Shown here: positions 1-8,647 of the stretch, one piece after another
Numbering within the stretch: the stretch's first letter is position 1
How the letters are laid out: each line of letters starts with the position of its first letter
Source of the DNA: Pelagibius sp048268885
Lineage (GTDB): Bacteria; Pseudomonadota; Alphaproteobacteria; Kiloniellales; Kiloniellaceae
Reading direction: 5' to 3'
Assembly (NCBI GenBank): GCA_048268885.1
Contig: JBLWUP010000002.1
Coordinates: forward strand, 252,808-316,807
Length of the DNA: 64,000 nucleotides
Notes under the pieces: model-generated
The model's input: only the letters and a program-made list of their open reading frames with translations
Databases searched by the model: none
What the model was told of the DNA's origin: nothing
Made by a program: the position numbers and the translations under genes

Positions 1-1
1 C

Positions 2-616
2 TACTTCGCCATGGTCACCCTGGCGCTGTCGCAGTGCATCTACTACCTGGTCTATCAGATGGAGGACCTCTCGGGCGGTGAGAACGGCCTGCGCGGCGTC
101 GACGTCTACGACCTGGGCATTCCCGGCCTCGAACTCACGCTGCTCGACCCGCTGACCAAGTACTACTTCGTCTTCGCTTTCGTCGCTCTGGCGGTCTGGT
201 TGTTCTCGCGCCTCCTGGCCTCACCCTTCGGCGCGGTGCTGGAGGCGATCCGCGAGAACGAAAACCGGGCGCGCGCCTGCGGCACCGACGTGGCGCGCTC
301 CAAGTGGCTCGCCTTCGTGATCTCGGGCCTGTTCTGCGGCCTCGCCGGCGCGCTGAACGCCCTTCACCTGACCATCGTTCCCATCGAATCGCTGCACTAT
401 CACACCTCCGGCCTGGCGGTGATGATGGCGCTGCTCGGCGGCATGGGCACTTTCTTCGGGCCCTTCGTCGGCGCGCTGACCTTCCTTATGCTGGAAGACG
501 TGATCACCCTGGTCACGGTGCACTGGCAGCTCTTCGTCGGGGCCCTCTTCGTGTTCTTCGTGCTGTTCTTCCCGCGCGGGATCTGGGGCACCTTGCTGCA
601 CTGGGTGTCGCGATGA
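2..616 (+). CDS. livM: Branched-chain amino acid ABC transporter permease, LivM type (5' truncated by window)
   Basis: Inner-membrane permease subunit of a Liv/HAAT-type importer. The reading frame is open from the window edge, so the N-terminus is missing; about 205 C-terminal residues remain. They contain several hydrophobic membrane segments and the conserved cytoplasmic stretch around EAIRENENRARACG that precedes the ATPase-contacting loop in LivM proteins. The C-terminus is a hydrophobic helix ending near FPRGIWG, typical of the family. The stop codon overlaps the start of the following LivG ATPase by 4 nt (ATGA), so the genes are translationally coupled. Substrate cannot be told from this fragment; related systems carry branched-chain amino acids, urea or amides. 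Identity of the family is secure; the exact substrate is not. Confidence 0.88.
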   Translation, partial: YFAMVTLALSQCIYYLVYQMEDLSGGENGLRGVDVYDLGIPGLELTLLDPLTKYYFVFAFVALAVWLFSRLLASPFGAVLEAIRENENRARACGTDVARSKWLAFVISGLFCGLAGALNALHLTIVPIESLHYHTSGLAVMMALLGGMGTFFGPFVGALTFLMLEDVITLVTVHWQLFVGALFVFFVLFFPRGIWGTLLHWVSR

Positions 617-1395
617 CAGGCGCGCAGACCAGCCGTGCCGCCGGTGGTGGCGACGAGATCCTCAGGGCCGAAGGCCTCGGCATGCGCTTCGGCGGCTTCA
701 CCGCCCTGAAGGATGTGTCGGTTGCCTTTCCCGATGGCCAGCTCACCGCCATCATCGGCCCCAACGGCGCCGGCAAGAGCACCTTCTTCAACCTCATCTC
801 CGGCGCCTTTGCGCCCAGCGAGGGCCGCATCTACTTCCGCGGCCGCGACATCACCGGCACTCCGCAGCACCGCTTCGCGCGCCTCGGCATCGCCAAGTCG
901 TTCCAGATCACCAATGTCTTTCCCCAGCTGACGGCGCTGGAGAACGTGCGCTTCGCCATCCAGTGCATGAAACAGCGCTTCAATGTGTGGACGCCGCGCC
1001 ATCGCTTCGCCGAGATGACCGAGCGGGCGGCCGAATTGCTGGAGATGGTCGGCCTCGACCGGCATCGCCACCGCCTGGCCATGAACCTGGCGCACGGCGA
1101 ACAGCGGGCGCTGGAGATCGCGCTGGCCCTGGCCTGCGATCCGGCGCTGCTGCTGCTCGACGAGCCGACGGCCGGGATGAGCCCGGAAGAGACCACGGCG
1201 ATGATGGACCTCATCACCCGCCTCGCCGCAGAACGCACGGTGATCCTGGTGGAGCACAAGATGAAGCTGGTGATGGGCATTTCCAACCGGCTCATCGTGC
1301 TGCATCACGGCGAACTGCTGGCCGAGGGCACGCCGGACGAGGTGCGCACCAACGACGAGGTGCGCCGGGTCTATCTGGGCCAGGGCGATCACTGA
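613..1395 (+). CDS. livG: Branched-chain amino acid ABC transporter ATP-binding protein LivG
   Basis: First ATPase of the Liv-type importer, 260 aa, cytoplasmic, hydrolyses ATP to power uptake with LivF. Walker A is GPNGAGKST (residues 49-57), the signature is the LivG-type AHGEQ instead of LSGGQ, and Walker B is LLLLDEPTAG. The C-terminal region ends with the LivG-like segment containing EVRTNDEVRRVYLG. The start at 613 is chosen because it overlaps the livM stop by 4 nt and gives the normal family length; the frame stays open further upstream but only as a shadow of livM. It overlaps livF by one base (TGATG). A roughly 13-residue Ala/Gly-rich N-terminal extension precedes the first beta strand. 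Confidence 0.93.
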   Translation: MTGAQTSRAAGGGDEILRAEGLGMRFGGFTALKDVSVAFPDGQLTAIIGPNGAGKSTFFNLISGAFAPSEGRIYFRGRDITGTPQHRFARLGIAKSFQITNVFPQLTALENVRFAIQCMKQRFNVWTPRHRFAEMTERAAELLEMVGLDRHRHRLAMNLAHGEQRALEIALALACDPALLLLDEPTAGMSPEETTAMMDLITRLAAERTVILVEHKMKLVMGISNRLIVLHHGELLAEGTPDEVRTNDEVRRVYLGQGDH

Positions 1396-2114
1396 TGCCG
1401 GCCCCGATGCTTAAAGTCGACGACCTTCACGCCTGGTACGACCACAGCCACATCCTGCAGGGCGTGAGCCTGGAGGCGCGCGCCGGGGAGATCGTCTCCA
1501 TCATCGGGCGCAACGGCGCGGGCAAGACCACCACCCTGCGCACCATCATGGGGCTGGTGAAGAAGTGCCGCGGCGACGTCGCCTTCGACGGCGAACCCGG
1601 GCTGCTCGGCCGCCCGGCGCACGCCCGCTACCGCCTGGGCCTCGGCTACGTGCCGGAGGACCGCCGCATCGTGCCGGGCCTGACGGTGCGCGAGAACCTG
1701 CGCCTCGGCCTGGTTTCCTCGCCGCTGAAGCGAAAGGAGGCGGAGGTCATCGACCGCATCGCCGAAACCTTCCCGCGGCTGAAGGAACGCCTCGACCAGG
1801 TCGCCGAGACCATGTCCGGCGGCGAGCAGCAGATGCTGGCCATCGCCCGCGCGACGGCCTCCAACCCGCGCATGGTGATGCTCGACGAGCCCTCGGAAGG
1901 CATCATGCCGGTGCTGGTCGACGAGATGTTCGAGCTCTTCGCCCGTCTGAAGCAGGAAGGCACGACCATCCTGCTGGTCGAGCAGAACGTGGAGCGCGCG
2001 CTCTCGATCTCCGACCGCGCCTACATCATGGACCACGGCGTCATCGTCCACGAGGCGCCGGCCGCCGCCCTGCTGGCGGACAAGGAAATCCAGGACCGCT
2101 ACTGCTCGGTCTAG
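1395..2114 (+). CDS. livF: Branched-chain amino acid ABC transporter ATP-binding protein LivF
   Basis: Second ATPase of the Liv-type importer, 239 aa, the usual LivF length. Walker A is GRNGAGKTT (residues 38-46), the signature is MSGGEQQML and Walker B is MVMLDEPSEG, the last being characteristic of LivF. The ATG at 1395 overlaps the livG stop by one base. This is the last gene of the transport operon visible here; roughly 130 bp follow before the promoter of the next regulator. No Rho-independent terminator is evident after the stop. The operon's substrate-binding protein and LivH permease must lie before the window or elsewhere. Confidence 0.93.
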   Translation: MPAPMLKVDDLHAWYDHSHILQGVSLEARAGEIVSIIGRNGAGKTTTLRTIMGLVKKCRGDVAFDGEPGLLGRPAHARYRLGLGYVPEDRRIVPGLTVRENLRLGLVSSPLKRKEAEVIDRIAETFPRLKERLDQVAETMSGGEQQMLAIARATASNPRMVMLDEPSEGIMPVLVDEMFELFARLKQEGTTILLVEQNVERALSISDRAYIMDHGVIVHEAPAAALLADKEIQDRYCSV

Positions 2115-2245
2115 CCGAATCCGGTTTCCGCTTCCCGAAACTTCCTTGTTCCTGCGCGCGCTGCGCGGCCTGTTCCGCCGTGGTCGGCGTGGCTTCCCGC
2201 CAAAGGTCACCGTTTGTGTGCGGGCTTTTTCCCGTAAAACAAGGC

Positions 2246-2275
2246 TTGTCAGCGTCGAAGTGGGGACCCAATAAT
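2246..2275 (+). promoter_or_regulatory. Predicted sigma70 promoter of the GntR-peptide transporter operon
   Basis: TTGTCA at 2246-2251 and AATAAT at 2270-2275 each match the -35 and -10 consensus at 5 of 6 positions, with an 18-nt spacer. A start site near 2282 would fall inside the inverted repeat at 2276-2297, a layout typical of repression. The region is also visibly more AT-rich than its surroundings. Prediction by eye only. Confidence 0.5.
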
Positions 2276-2297
2276 GGGACCAATAAAATATGGTCCC
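2276..2297. promoter_or_regulatory. Inverted-repeat operator candidate for the GntR regulator
   Basis: GGGACCA (2276-2282) and TGGTCCC (2291-2297) form a perfect 7-bp inverted repeat around the AT-rich spacer ATAAAATA. A related dyad, TGGGGACCCA, lies just upstream at 2261-2270. The repeat covers the predicted transcription start and ends 15 bp before the GTG start of the GntR gene, so autoregulation is the simplest reading. Confidence 0.5.
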
Positions 2298-2311
2298 GTA
2301 AGAGGCGCGCC

Positions 2312-3028
2312 GTGACACAGGAAGGCAAAACCCCGCAACGCAACTCCAGCCTGGCGCTGGAGCGGATGCGGGCGATCGTCGATCAGTTCGAAAGCGAGGG
2401 GCGGCGACAGCTGCCCACCGAGCGGGAACTGGCCGAGCAGATCGGCGTCGGCCGCCGGGCGGTGCGCCGGGCCCTCGAAGTCCTGGAAGCGGAAGAGCGC
2501 ATCTGGCGCCGCCAGGGGGCCGGCACCTTCATCGGCGCGGAGCCGCACCAGCCGGAGCGGCACCTGAAGAAGCTGCCGGAAGTGACCAACATGCTGGAGG
2601 TCATGGAGGTGCGCCTGCGGCTGGAGCCGGCCCTGGCGCAGCTCGCCGCCCTGCGCGCCAGCCCCGCCGACGTCGCTTGGATGCGCCAGCTGGCGGCCAA
2701 GGTCGCCGCCGCCGACGACATGGACAGCCGCGAGCTGTGGGACAGCGCGCTGCACCGGGCGATCGCGACGGTCGCCGGCAACAAGCTGTTCCTGGCGCTG
2801 TTCGACGTGGTCGACCGGGTGCGCCAGGACGAGACCTGGCGCCATATCCGCGAGGGGCTGCGCAACGAGCAGACCGCCAGCCTCTCCAAGTCGCAGCATC
2901 TGGAGGTGCTGGACGCCATCGGGCGGCGCGACCCCGTCGCCGCCGAGAAGGCCATGCGCGAGCACCTGCTCGCCTTGCAGGAACGCCTGCTGCTGCAGAC
3001 CCCGGGCGCCCTGAGCGATGCCGGCTGA
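2312..3028 (+). CDS. GntR-family transcriptional regulator, FCD (FadR-type) subfamily
   Basis: DNA-binding repressor or activator of about 238 aa. The N-terminal winged helix contains LPTERELAEQIGVGRRAVRR (residues ~33-52) followed by a wing with RRQGAGTFIG. The C-terminal alpha-helical FCD ligand domain contains the expected conserved Arg/Glu and His-rich positions (for example ALHRAIATVAGN and the late EKAMREHL segment). The GTG at 2312 is chosen because it follows the predicted promoter and operator; no ATG lies in a better position. It is first in an apparent operon and overlaps the following ATPase gene by 11 bp, so it probably controls the peptide-type importer. The effector is unknown. 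Confidence 0.85.
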   Translation: MTQEGKTPQRNSSLALERMRAIVDQFESEGRRQLPTERELAEQIGVGRRAVRRALEVLEAEERIWRRQGAGTFIGAEPHQPERHLKKLPEVTNMLEVMEVRLRLEPALAQLAALRASPADVAWMRQLAAKVAAADDMDSRELWDSALHRAIATVAGNKLFLALFDVVDRVRQDETWRHIREGLRNEQTASLSKSQHLEVLDAIGRRDPVAAEKAMREHLLALQERLLLQTPGALSDAG

Positions 3029-4049
3029 GGCCGCCCTCGCCCCGGCCAAGACCTCCCGGCAGGCCGCGCTGCTGGCGGTCGAGAATCTCGCGCTCCGCCT
3101 GAAGGGTGGCCAGGCCAACATCGTCGACCGCGTTTCCTTCGAGGTCGCGCCCGGCGAGACCCTCTGCATCGTCGGCGAGAGCGGCTGCGGCAAGTCGGTG
3201 ACGGCGCTGTCGCTCATGGGGCTGCTGCCGATGCCGCCGATCGAGATCGTCTCCGGCAGCGCGCATTTTGACGGCCGCGACCTCCTGCAGTTGTCGCCGA
3301 AGCAGATGAGCGAGATCCGCGGCGACCGCATCGCGATGATCTTCCAGGAGCCGATGACGTCGCTGAACCCGGTCTACCGGATCGGCGACCAGATCGCCGA
3401 GGTGGTGCTGCGTCACCGCGCCGTCGGCAAGGCCCAGGCCCGCGCCCGCGCCTTGGAAATGCTGGAGCGGGTGAAGATCCCCGCGGCCGAACAGCGGCTC
3501 GACGAATACCCGCACCAGCTCTCCGGCGGCATGCGCCAGCGGGTGATGATCGCCATGGCGCTGGCCAACGACCCGGCGCTGCTGATCGCCGACGAGCCGA
3601 CCACGGCGCTGGACGTCACGATCCAGGCGCAGATCCTGGAGCTGATCCGTACACTGCAGCGGGAAAGCGGCACCTCCCTCATCATGATCACCCACGACCT
3701 GGGCGTGGTGGCGGAGGTCGCCGACCGCGTCGCCGTCATGTACGCCGGCCACGTCGTCGAGCAGGGCCCGGTCGACGCGATCTTCGACGATCCTCAGCAT
3801 CCCTACACCATCGGCCTGATGAACTCGGTGCCTGCGCTGGGCGGACGGCACGGACGCCTGACCACCATCCCCGGCATGGTGCCGTTGATCGACGCCATGC
3901 CGGCGGGCTGCCGCTTCGCGCCGCGCTGCCCCTTCGCCACCGCGGCCTGCAGCGAGGCGGTGCCGGCGCTGCGCGACATCGGCGCCGGGCACGCGGCCGC
4001 CTGCATTCACGCACCGCTCGAGACGGCTTTCGCGGAGGCCACGCCATGA
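3018..4049 (+). CDS. Peptide/opine-type ABC transporter ATP-binding protein (DppD/OppD-like)
   Basis: Cytoplasmic ATPase of 343 aa for a family-5 oligopeptide, nickel or opine importer. Walker A is GESGCGKS (residues 53-60), followed by FQEPMTSLNP (Q-loop), LSGGMRQRV (signature) and LLIADEPTTALD (Walker B). The C-terminal oligopeptide-specific region carries the Cys-containing stretch CRFAPRCPFATAAC, typical of DppD/OppD. The start overlaps the GntR gene by 11 bp and the stop overlaps the next ATPase by 4 nt (ATGA). The two ATPases precede the binding protein, an inversion of the usual dppABCDF order. Confidence 0.9.
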   Translation: MPAEAALAPAKTSRQAALLAVENLALRLKGGQANIVDRVSFEVAPGETLCIVGESGCGKSVTALSLMGLLPMPPIEIVSGSAHFDGRDLLQLSPKQMSEIRGDRIAMIFQEPMTSLNPVYRIGDQIAEVVLRHRAVGKAQARARALEMLERVKIPAAEQRLDEYPHQLSGGMRQRVMIAMALANDPALLIADEPTTALDVTIQAQILELIRTLQRESGTSLIMITHDLGVVAEVADRVAVMYAGHVVEQGPVDAIFDDPQHPYTIGLMNSVPALGGRHGRLTTIPGMVPLIDAMPAGCRFAPRCPFATAACSEAVPALRDIGAGHAAACIHAPLETAFAEATP

Positions 4050-5191
4050 CGGCGCAGCCCGCCCGGCCCGACATCATCCTGGAGACGCGCGACGTCTGCC
4101 GCCTGTTCGGCGACAAGGCCACCTGGTTCGCCGAGAAGCGCGTGGTGCGCGCCGTGGATGGCGTCAGCCTGGCCATCCGCCGCGGCGAGACCCTGGCGGT
4201 GGTGGGCGAGAGTGGCTGCGGCAAGTCGACCCTGGCACGCCTGCTGGTGCGGCTGCTCCGCCCGACCTCGGGCCAAGTGCTCTACGCGGGGCGCGACATC
4301 AGCACGCTGTCGGAAGCGCAGATGCGCGGCCTGCGTAAGGACCTGCAGTTCGTCTTCCAGGATCCCTTTTCCTCGCTGAACCCGCGTATGACGGTCGGCG
4401 CCCTCATCGAGGAGCCGCTGCGCGTCCATGGCCTGGGCAGCCGGGCCGAGCGGCGCCGGCGCGCCGGCGAACTGCTGCAGCGTGTCGGCCTCAGCCCGGC
4501 CTTCGCCGACCGCTACCCGCACGAGTTTTCCGGCGGCCAGCGCCAGCGCATCGGCATCGCCCGCGCGCTGGCCAGCGGGCCCAAGGTGGTGATCGGCGAC
4601 GAGCCGGTCTCCGCCCTCGACGTTTCGATCCAGGCGCAGGTCATCAACCTGCTGGAGGACCTGAAGGAAGAATTCGACCTCACCCTCGTCCTCATCGCCC
4701 ATGACCTGGCGGTGATCCGCCACATGAGCGACCGGGTCGCGGTGATGTACCTGGGCGAGATCGTCGAGCTGGCCGAGACCGACGCTCTCTACGCGCGGCC
4801 GCTGCATCCCTACACCCAGGCTTTGATGCGGGCGATCCCCGTGCCCTCGCCGCATGCCCAGGCGATGGAAGTCGGTCTGAAGGGCGACGTGCCGTCGCCC
4901 CTGGCGCCGCCGCCGGGCTGCCGTTTCCATACCCGCTGCCCGCTCGCCACGCCGCTCTGTGCCGAGCGCACACCGCCCCTTGCCACTGCCGGAGACGGCC
5001 GCTTCGTCGCCTGCCATCACTGGCAGCAGGCGGCGGAGGTCGCGCCGGACCTACGCAGCGAACCGCCCCGCTCGGCCGCCGCCGAACGGCGCTTCGATTT
5101 GTATCGGGAGAGAAGTGAACAACAGGAGAGGCTTCGGTCAGCTGCGGCTGCCGGGTCGTCAACAAACAGAGGAGAACCGCACAATGCATAA
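4046..5191 (+). CDS. Peptide/opine-type ABC transporter ATP-binding protein (DppF/OppF-like)
   Basis: Second cytoplasmic ATPase of the importer, 381 aa. Walker A is GESGCGKST (residues 54-62), then FQDPFSSLNP, FSGGQRQRI and VVIGDEPVSALD. The C-terminal Cys motif CRFHTRCPLATPLC is DppF-like. About 45 residues follow the point where family members usually end; this Arg/Glu/Ser-rich tail runs 8 bp into the binding-protein gene and may have arisen by loss of the original stop. The tail overlaps the binding protein's ribosome-binding site, which could couple their translation. The family call is secure; the substrate is not. Confidence 0.9.
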   Translation: MTAQPARPDIILETRDVCRLFGDKATWFAEKRVVRAVDGVSLAIRRGETLAVVGESGCGKSTLARLLVRLLRPTSGQVLYAGRDISTLSEAQMRGLRKDLQFVFQDPFSSLNPRMTVGALIEEPLRVHGLGSRAERRRRAGELLQRVGLSPAFADRYPHEFSGGQRQRIGIARALASGPKVVIGDEPVSALDVSIQAQVINLLEDLKEEFDLTLVLIAHDLAVIRHMSDRVAVMYLGEIVELAETDALYARPLHPYTQALMRAIPVPSPHAQAMEVGLKGDVPSPLAPPPGCRFHTRCPLATPLCAERTPPLATAGDGRFVACHHWQQAAEVAPDLRSEPPRSAAAERRFDLYRERSEQQERLRSAAAAGSSTNRGEPHNA

Positions 5192-6704
5192 GTTTTGGCT
5201 TGCTGCGCTGCTTGCCGGCAGCGCCCTCGCATCGCCCCTGCTTACGTCCCCCGCGCTCGCCGCGGACCTCCGCATCGGCCTGCAGGAAGACCCGGACGTG
5301 CTCGATCCGGATCAGTCGCGCACCTTCGTCGGGCGTATCGTCTATGCCTCGCTCTGCGACAAGCTGGTCGACATCACCCCGGAGCTGAAGATCATTCCGC
5401 AGCTGGCGACCGGCTGGTCGTGGTCGGACGACGGCCTGACCCTCACCATGGACCTGCGCGAAGACGCTTCCTTCCATGACGGGACGCCGTTCAACGCCGA
5501 AGCGGTGAAGGCCAATATCGAGCGTTCCAAGACCCTGCCGGAAAGCCGCCGCAAGAGCGAGGTGAAGTCGATCGAGAGTGTCGCCGTGACCGGCCCCTAC
5601 CAGGTGCAGTTCACCCTGGCCAAGCCGGACGCCACCCTGATCGCCCAGTTCGCCGACCGTTCGGGCATGATGCTGTCGCCGACCGCCACGGCGGCGGTGG
5701 GCGCCGACTTCGGCGCCAAGCCGATCTGCTCCGGCCCCTTCAAGTTCGTCGAGCGCGTGTCGCAGGACCGCATCGTCCTGGAGAAGTTCGCCGACTACTG
5801 GAACGCCGATGCGATCCACTTCGACAAGGTGACCTTCCTGCCGATCCCGGACACCACGGTGCGTCTCGCCAACCTGCGCTCCGGCGACCTCGACATGCTG
5901 GAGCGTCTGGCCGCCACCGACGCCGCCGCGGTGAAGGGCGACGGCGACCTGCAGTATGCCGAAGCGGTCAGCTTGGGTTACCAGGGCATCACCGTGAACG
6001 TGAACAACGGCGACCGTTCGAAGAATCCCTTCGGTCAGGACCCGCGCCTGCGTCAGGCCTTCGAACTGTCGATCGACCGTGAGGCGCTGAACCAGGTGGT
6101 TTTCGAAGGCGCCTTCGCCGCCGGCAACCAGCCCTTCCCGCCGAACAGCCCCTGGTACGACAAGGACGTGCCGATCCCGGCGCGTGACGTCGCCAAGGCC
6201 AAGGCGCTGATGAAGGAAGCCGGTCACGAGACGCTCGACCTGGAGGTCCAGGTCGCCAACAACCCGGTGCAGACCCAGGTCATGCAGGTCGTCCAGGCGA
6301 TGGCGGCGGAAGCCGGCTTCAACGTGAAGCTGAAGTCGATGGAGTTCGCCAGCCTGCTTTCCGACCAGTCGGCCGGCAACTACCAGGCCAGCCAGGTCGG
6401 CTGGTCGGGCCGCGTCGACCCGGACGGCAACATCCACCAGTTCATGACCTGCAAGGGCGGCATCAACGACTCCAAGTACTGCAACCCGGAGATCGACAAG
6501 CTGCTGGACGCCGCGCGCACCAGCACCGACGACGCCGAGCGCAAGGCCAAGTATGACGCGGCTCGGGAGATCCTCTCGAAGGACCTGCCGATCATCTACC
6601 TCTACCACCAGACCTGGATCTGGGCGCTGGACAAGAAGGTCGAGGGCTTCCTCGCCTATCCGGACGGCATGATCCGCCTGGAGAACGTGAAGTTCGCGTC
6701 GTAA
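5184..6704 (+). CDS. Family-5 extracellular solute-binding protein (peptide/glutathione/nickel type)
   Basis: Periplasmic binding protein of 506 aa for the importer encoded around it. A Sec signal peptide covers residues 1 to ~27, with a likely cleavage after SPALA, and the mature part starts ADLRIGLQEDPDVLDPDQS, the standard family-5 opening. The ATG at 5184 follows a good GAGGAG ribosome-binding site and gives a clean signal peptide; the frame is open far upstream but only as a shadow of the ATPase gene. A strong terminator-like hairpin follows, then the two permeases. A gamma-glutamyltransferase gene downstream makes glutathione or gamma-glutamyl peptides plausible ligands; this is inference from context. 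Confidence 0.9.
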   Translation: MHKFWLAALLAGSALASPLLTSPALAADLRIGLQEDPDVLDPDQSRTFVGRIVYASLCDKLVDITPELKIIPQLATGWSWSDDGLTLTMDLREDASFHDGTPFNAEAVKANIERSKTLPESRRKSEVKSIESVAVTGPYQVQFTLAKPDATLIAQFADRSGMMLSPTATAAVGADFGAKPICSGPFKFVERVSQDRIVLEKFADYWNADAIHFDKVTFLPIPDTTVRLANLRSGDLDMLERLAATDAAAVKGDGDLQYAEAVSLGYQGITVNVNNGDRSKNPFGQDPRLRQAFELSIDREALNQVVFEGAFAAGNQPFPPNSPWYDKDVPIPARDVAKAKALMKEAGHETLDLEVQVANNPVQTQVMQVVQAMAAEAGFNVKLKSMEFASLLSDQSAGNYQASQVGWSGRVDPDGNIHQFMTCKGGINDSKYCNPEIDKLLDAARTSTDDAERKAKYDAAREILSKDLPIIYLYHQTWIWALDKKVEGFLAYPDGMIRLENVKFAS

Positions 6705-6711
6705 TACCATC

Positions 6712-6744
6712 GGGGGCCGGCGCCGCGCCGGCCCCCTTTCTTTT
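6712..6744 (+). terminator. Strong hairpin with T-rich tail between binding protein and permeases
   Basis: A perfect 11-bp stem (6712-6722 with 6726-6736, loop CCG) is followed by TTTCTTTT. It lies 8 bp after the binding-protein stop and 30 bp before the permease start. Such intra-operon hairpins commonly allow partial read-through and protect the upstream mRNA, giving more binding protein than permease. Confidence 0.75.
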
Positions 6745-6774
6745 CACCTCTTCGTCCAGCGGCTGGTCTGACCC

Positions 6775-7722
6775 ATGCTGTCCTACATCATCAGACGCCT
6801 CGCCATCGCGGTGCCCACGCTGATCCTGGTGTCGATCTTCGTCTTCACCCTGCAGAAACTGCTGCCGGGCGACCCCGCGCTGATCATGGCGGGCGAGGAC
6901 CGGGACCCGGCGTCGATCGAATTCATCCGCGAGAAGTATCACCTGAACGAGCCCATCCTCACCCAGTACACCTATTGGGTGAAGGGGCTGCTGCAGGGCG
7001 ACATGGGCGTTTCGCTGCGCACCAACCAGCCGGTGCTGGCCCTAATCGGCGACAAGCTGCCGGTCACCATCCAGCTCGCCGCCATGGCCCTCATCATCGC
7101 CTTCGTCATCGGCGTGCCGGCCGGCATCCTCTCGGCGGTGAAGAAGGGCACGGTGATCGACTGGACCGCCAACATCGTGGCGCTCTCCGGCCTTTCCATT
7201 CCGAATTTCTGGCTCGGCATCATGCTGATCCTCCTGGTCTCGGTGCAGCTCGGCTGGCTGCCGGCCTCGGGCTATGAATCGCCCTTCGTCGATCCCCTGC
7301 GCTCGCTGGAGACCATGATCATGCCGGCCTTCGTGCTGGGTACCGCGCTGGCGGCGACGCTGATGCGCCACACCCGCTCGGCCATGCTGGGCGTCTTGAA
7401 GGCCGACTATGTGCGCACCGCCCGCGCCAAGGGCGTGCGCGAGCTGCCCGTCATCCTCAAGCACGCCTTCCGCAACGCCCTGCTGCCGGTGGTGACCCTG
7501 AGCGCGCTGCTGTTCGGGGAACTGCTGGGCGGCGCCGTGCTGACCGAACAGATCTTCACCATCCCCGGCTTCGGCAAGCTGATCGTCGACGCGGTCTTCA
7601 CCCGCGACTACGCGGTGGTGCAGGGCGTGGTGCTCTGCGCGGCGGCCGGCGTCATCCTGGTCAACCTGGTGGCCGACGTTCTCTACTTCGTGGTCAATCC
7701 GCGCATGCGGGGCTCGCTATGA
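6775..7722 (+). CDS. Peptide-type ABC transporter permease (DppB/GsiC-like)
   Basis: Inner-membrane permease, 315 aa, the usual DppB length. The N-terminus MLSYIIRRLAIAVPTLILVS is the typical first membrane helix. It is followed by the conserved DppB periplasmic loop containing LPGDPA and YHLNEP. The ATPase-docking EAA-like loop includes DYVRTARAKGV, and PVVTLSALLFGELLGGAV follows near the C-terminus. Its stop overlaps the next permease by 4 nt (ATGA). It sits after the terminator-like hairpin, so its expression probably depends on read-through from the binding-protein gene. Confidence 0.92.
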   Translation: MLSYIIRRLAIAVPTLILVSIFVFTLQKLLPGDPALIMAGEDRDPASIEFIREKYHLNEPILTQYTYWVKGLLQGDMGVSLRTNQPVLALIGDKLPVTIQLAAMALIIAFVIGVPAGILSAVKKGTVIDWTANIVALSGLSIPNFWLGIMLILLVSVQLGWLPASGYESPFVDPLRSLETMIMPAFVLGTALAATLMRHTRSAMLGVLKADYVRTARAKGVRELPVILKHAFRNALLPVVTLSALLFGELLGGAVLTEQIFTIPGFGKLIVDAVFTRDYAVVQGVVLCAAAGVILVNLVADVLYFVVNPRMRGSL

Positions 7723-8597
7723 GCAGCGCCAGCGATACCGCGCTGCCGGCCGCGGGCGGCTATCGTTCCGGCAGCCGCGCCTGGCGCAAGCTGAGGGCCA
7801 ACCGCAGCGCGCTGGTCGGCTTCGTCATCGTCACCTTCTTCGTCGCCATCGCGCTCTTGGCGCCCCTGCTGCCGATCGCCGACCCGACGGCGACCAGCTG
7901 GACGGCGGTGCGCAAGCCGCCCTCGCTCGACTACCTGCTGGGCACCGACGAGATCGGCCGCGACATCTTCTCGCGCATGATCTGGGGCGCGCGCGCCTCG
8001 CTCATCGCCGGCGTCATCTCGGTGCTCATGGCGGTGGCGCTGGGCGTGCCCTTCGGCCTGCTCGCCGGCTACTTCGGCGGCTGGATCGACCAGGTGATCT
8101 CGCGGATCACCGACGCGCTGCTGGCAATGCCCTTCCTGATCCTGGCCGTGGCGCTGGCGGCCTTCCTGGGGCCCAGCCTGGTCAACGCGATGATCGCCAT
8201 CGGCCTGGCGGCCATGCCGATCTTCGTGCGCCTGACCCGCGGCCAGGTGTTGAGCGTGAAGACCGAGGACTATGTCGAGGGCGCCCGCGCGGTCGGTCTC
8301 ACCCACTTTGCGATCATGCTGCGCTACATCCTGCCCAACGTCTTCGCGCCGGTGCTGGTGCAGGCCACGCTGACCATCGCCACCGCGATCATCCTGGAGG
8401 CCGCGCTGTCCTTCCTCGGCCTCGGCCAGCAGCCGCCGGCGCCGAGCTGGGGGTCCATGCTGAACGTGGCCAAGAACTTCCTGACCCAGGCGCCCTGGAT
8501 GGCCTGGTGGCCGGGCGCGGCGATCTTTTTCGTCGTGCTGGGCTTCAACCTATTGGGCGACGGCCTGCGCGACGCCCTGGACCCGCGCGAGACCTGA
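7719..8597 (+). CDS. Peptide-type ABC transporter permease (DppC/GsiD-like)
   Basis: Inner-membrane permease, 292 aa, partner of the preceding DppB-like protein. The family hallmarks are LLGTDEIGRDIFSRMIWGAR after the first membrane helix, the docking loop EDYVEGARAVGL, and the C-terminal LEAALSFLGLGQQPPAPSWG. The gene starts in a 4-nt overlap with the previous one. It is the last transporter gene; the gamma-glutamyltransferase follows after about 50 bp and is probably cotranscribed. Confidence 0.92.
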   Translation: MSSASDTALPAAGGYRSGSRAWRKLRANRSALVGFVIVTFFVAIALLAPLLPIADPTATSWTAVRKPPSLDYLLGTDEIGRDIFSRMIWGARASLIAGVISVLMAVALGVPFGLLAGYFGGWIDQVISRITDALLAMPFLILAVALAAFLGPSLVNAMIAIGLAAMPIFVRLTRGQVLSVKTEDYVEGARAVGLTHFAIMLRYILPNVFAPVLVQATLTIATAIILEAALSFLGLGQQPPAPSWGSMLNVAKNFLTQAPWMAWWPGAAIFFVVLGFNLLGDGLRDALDPRET

Positions 8598-8647
8598 GCC
8601 GGACGCCGCCGCTATATTCAAGAACGAACCTTTTTATGGGATGTGAA

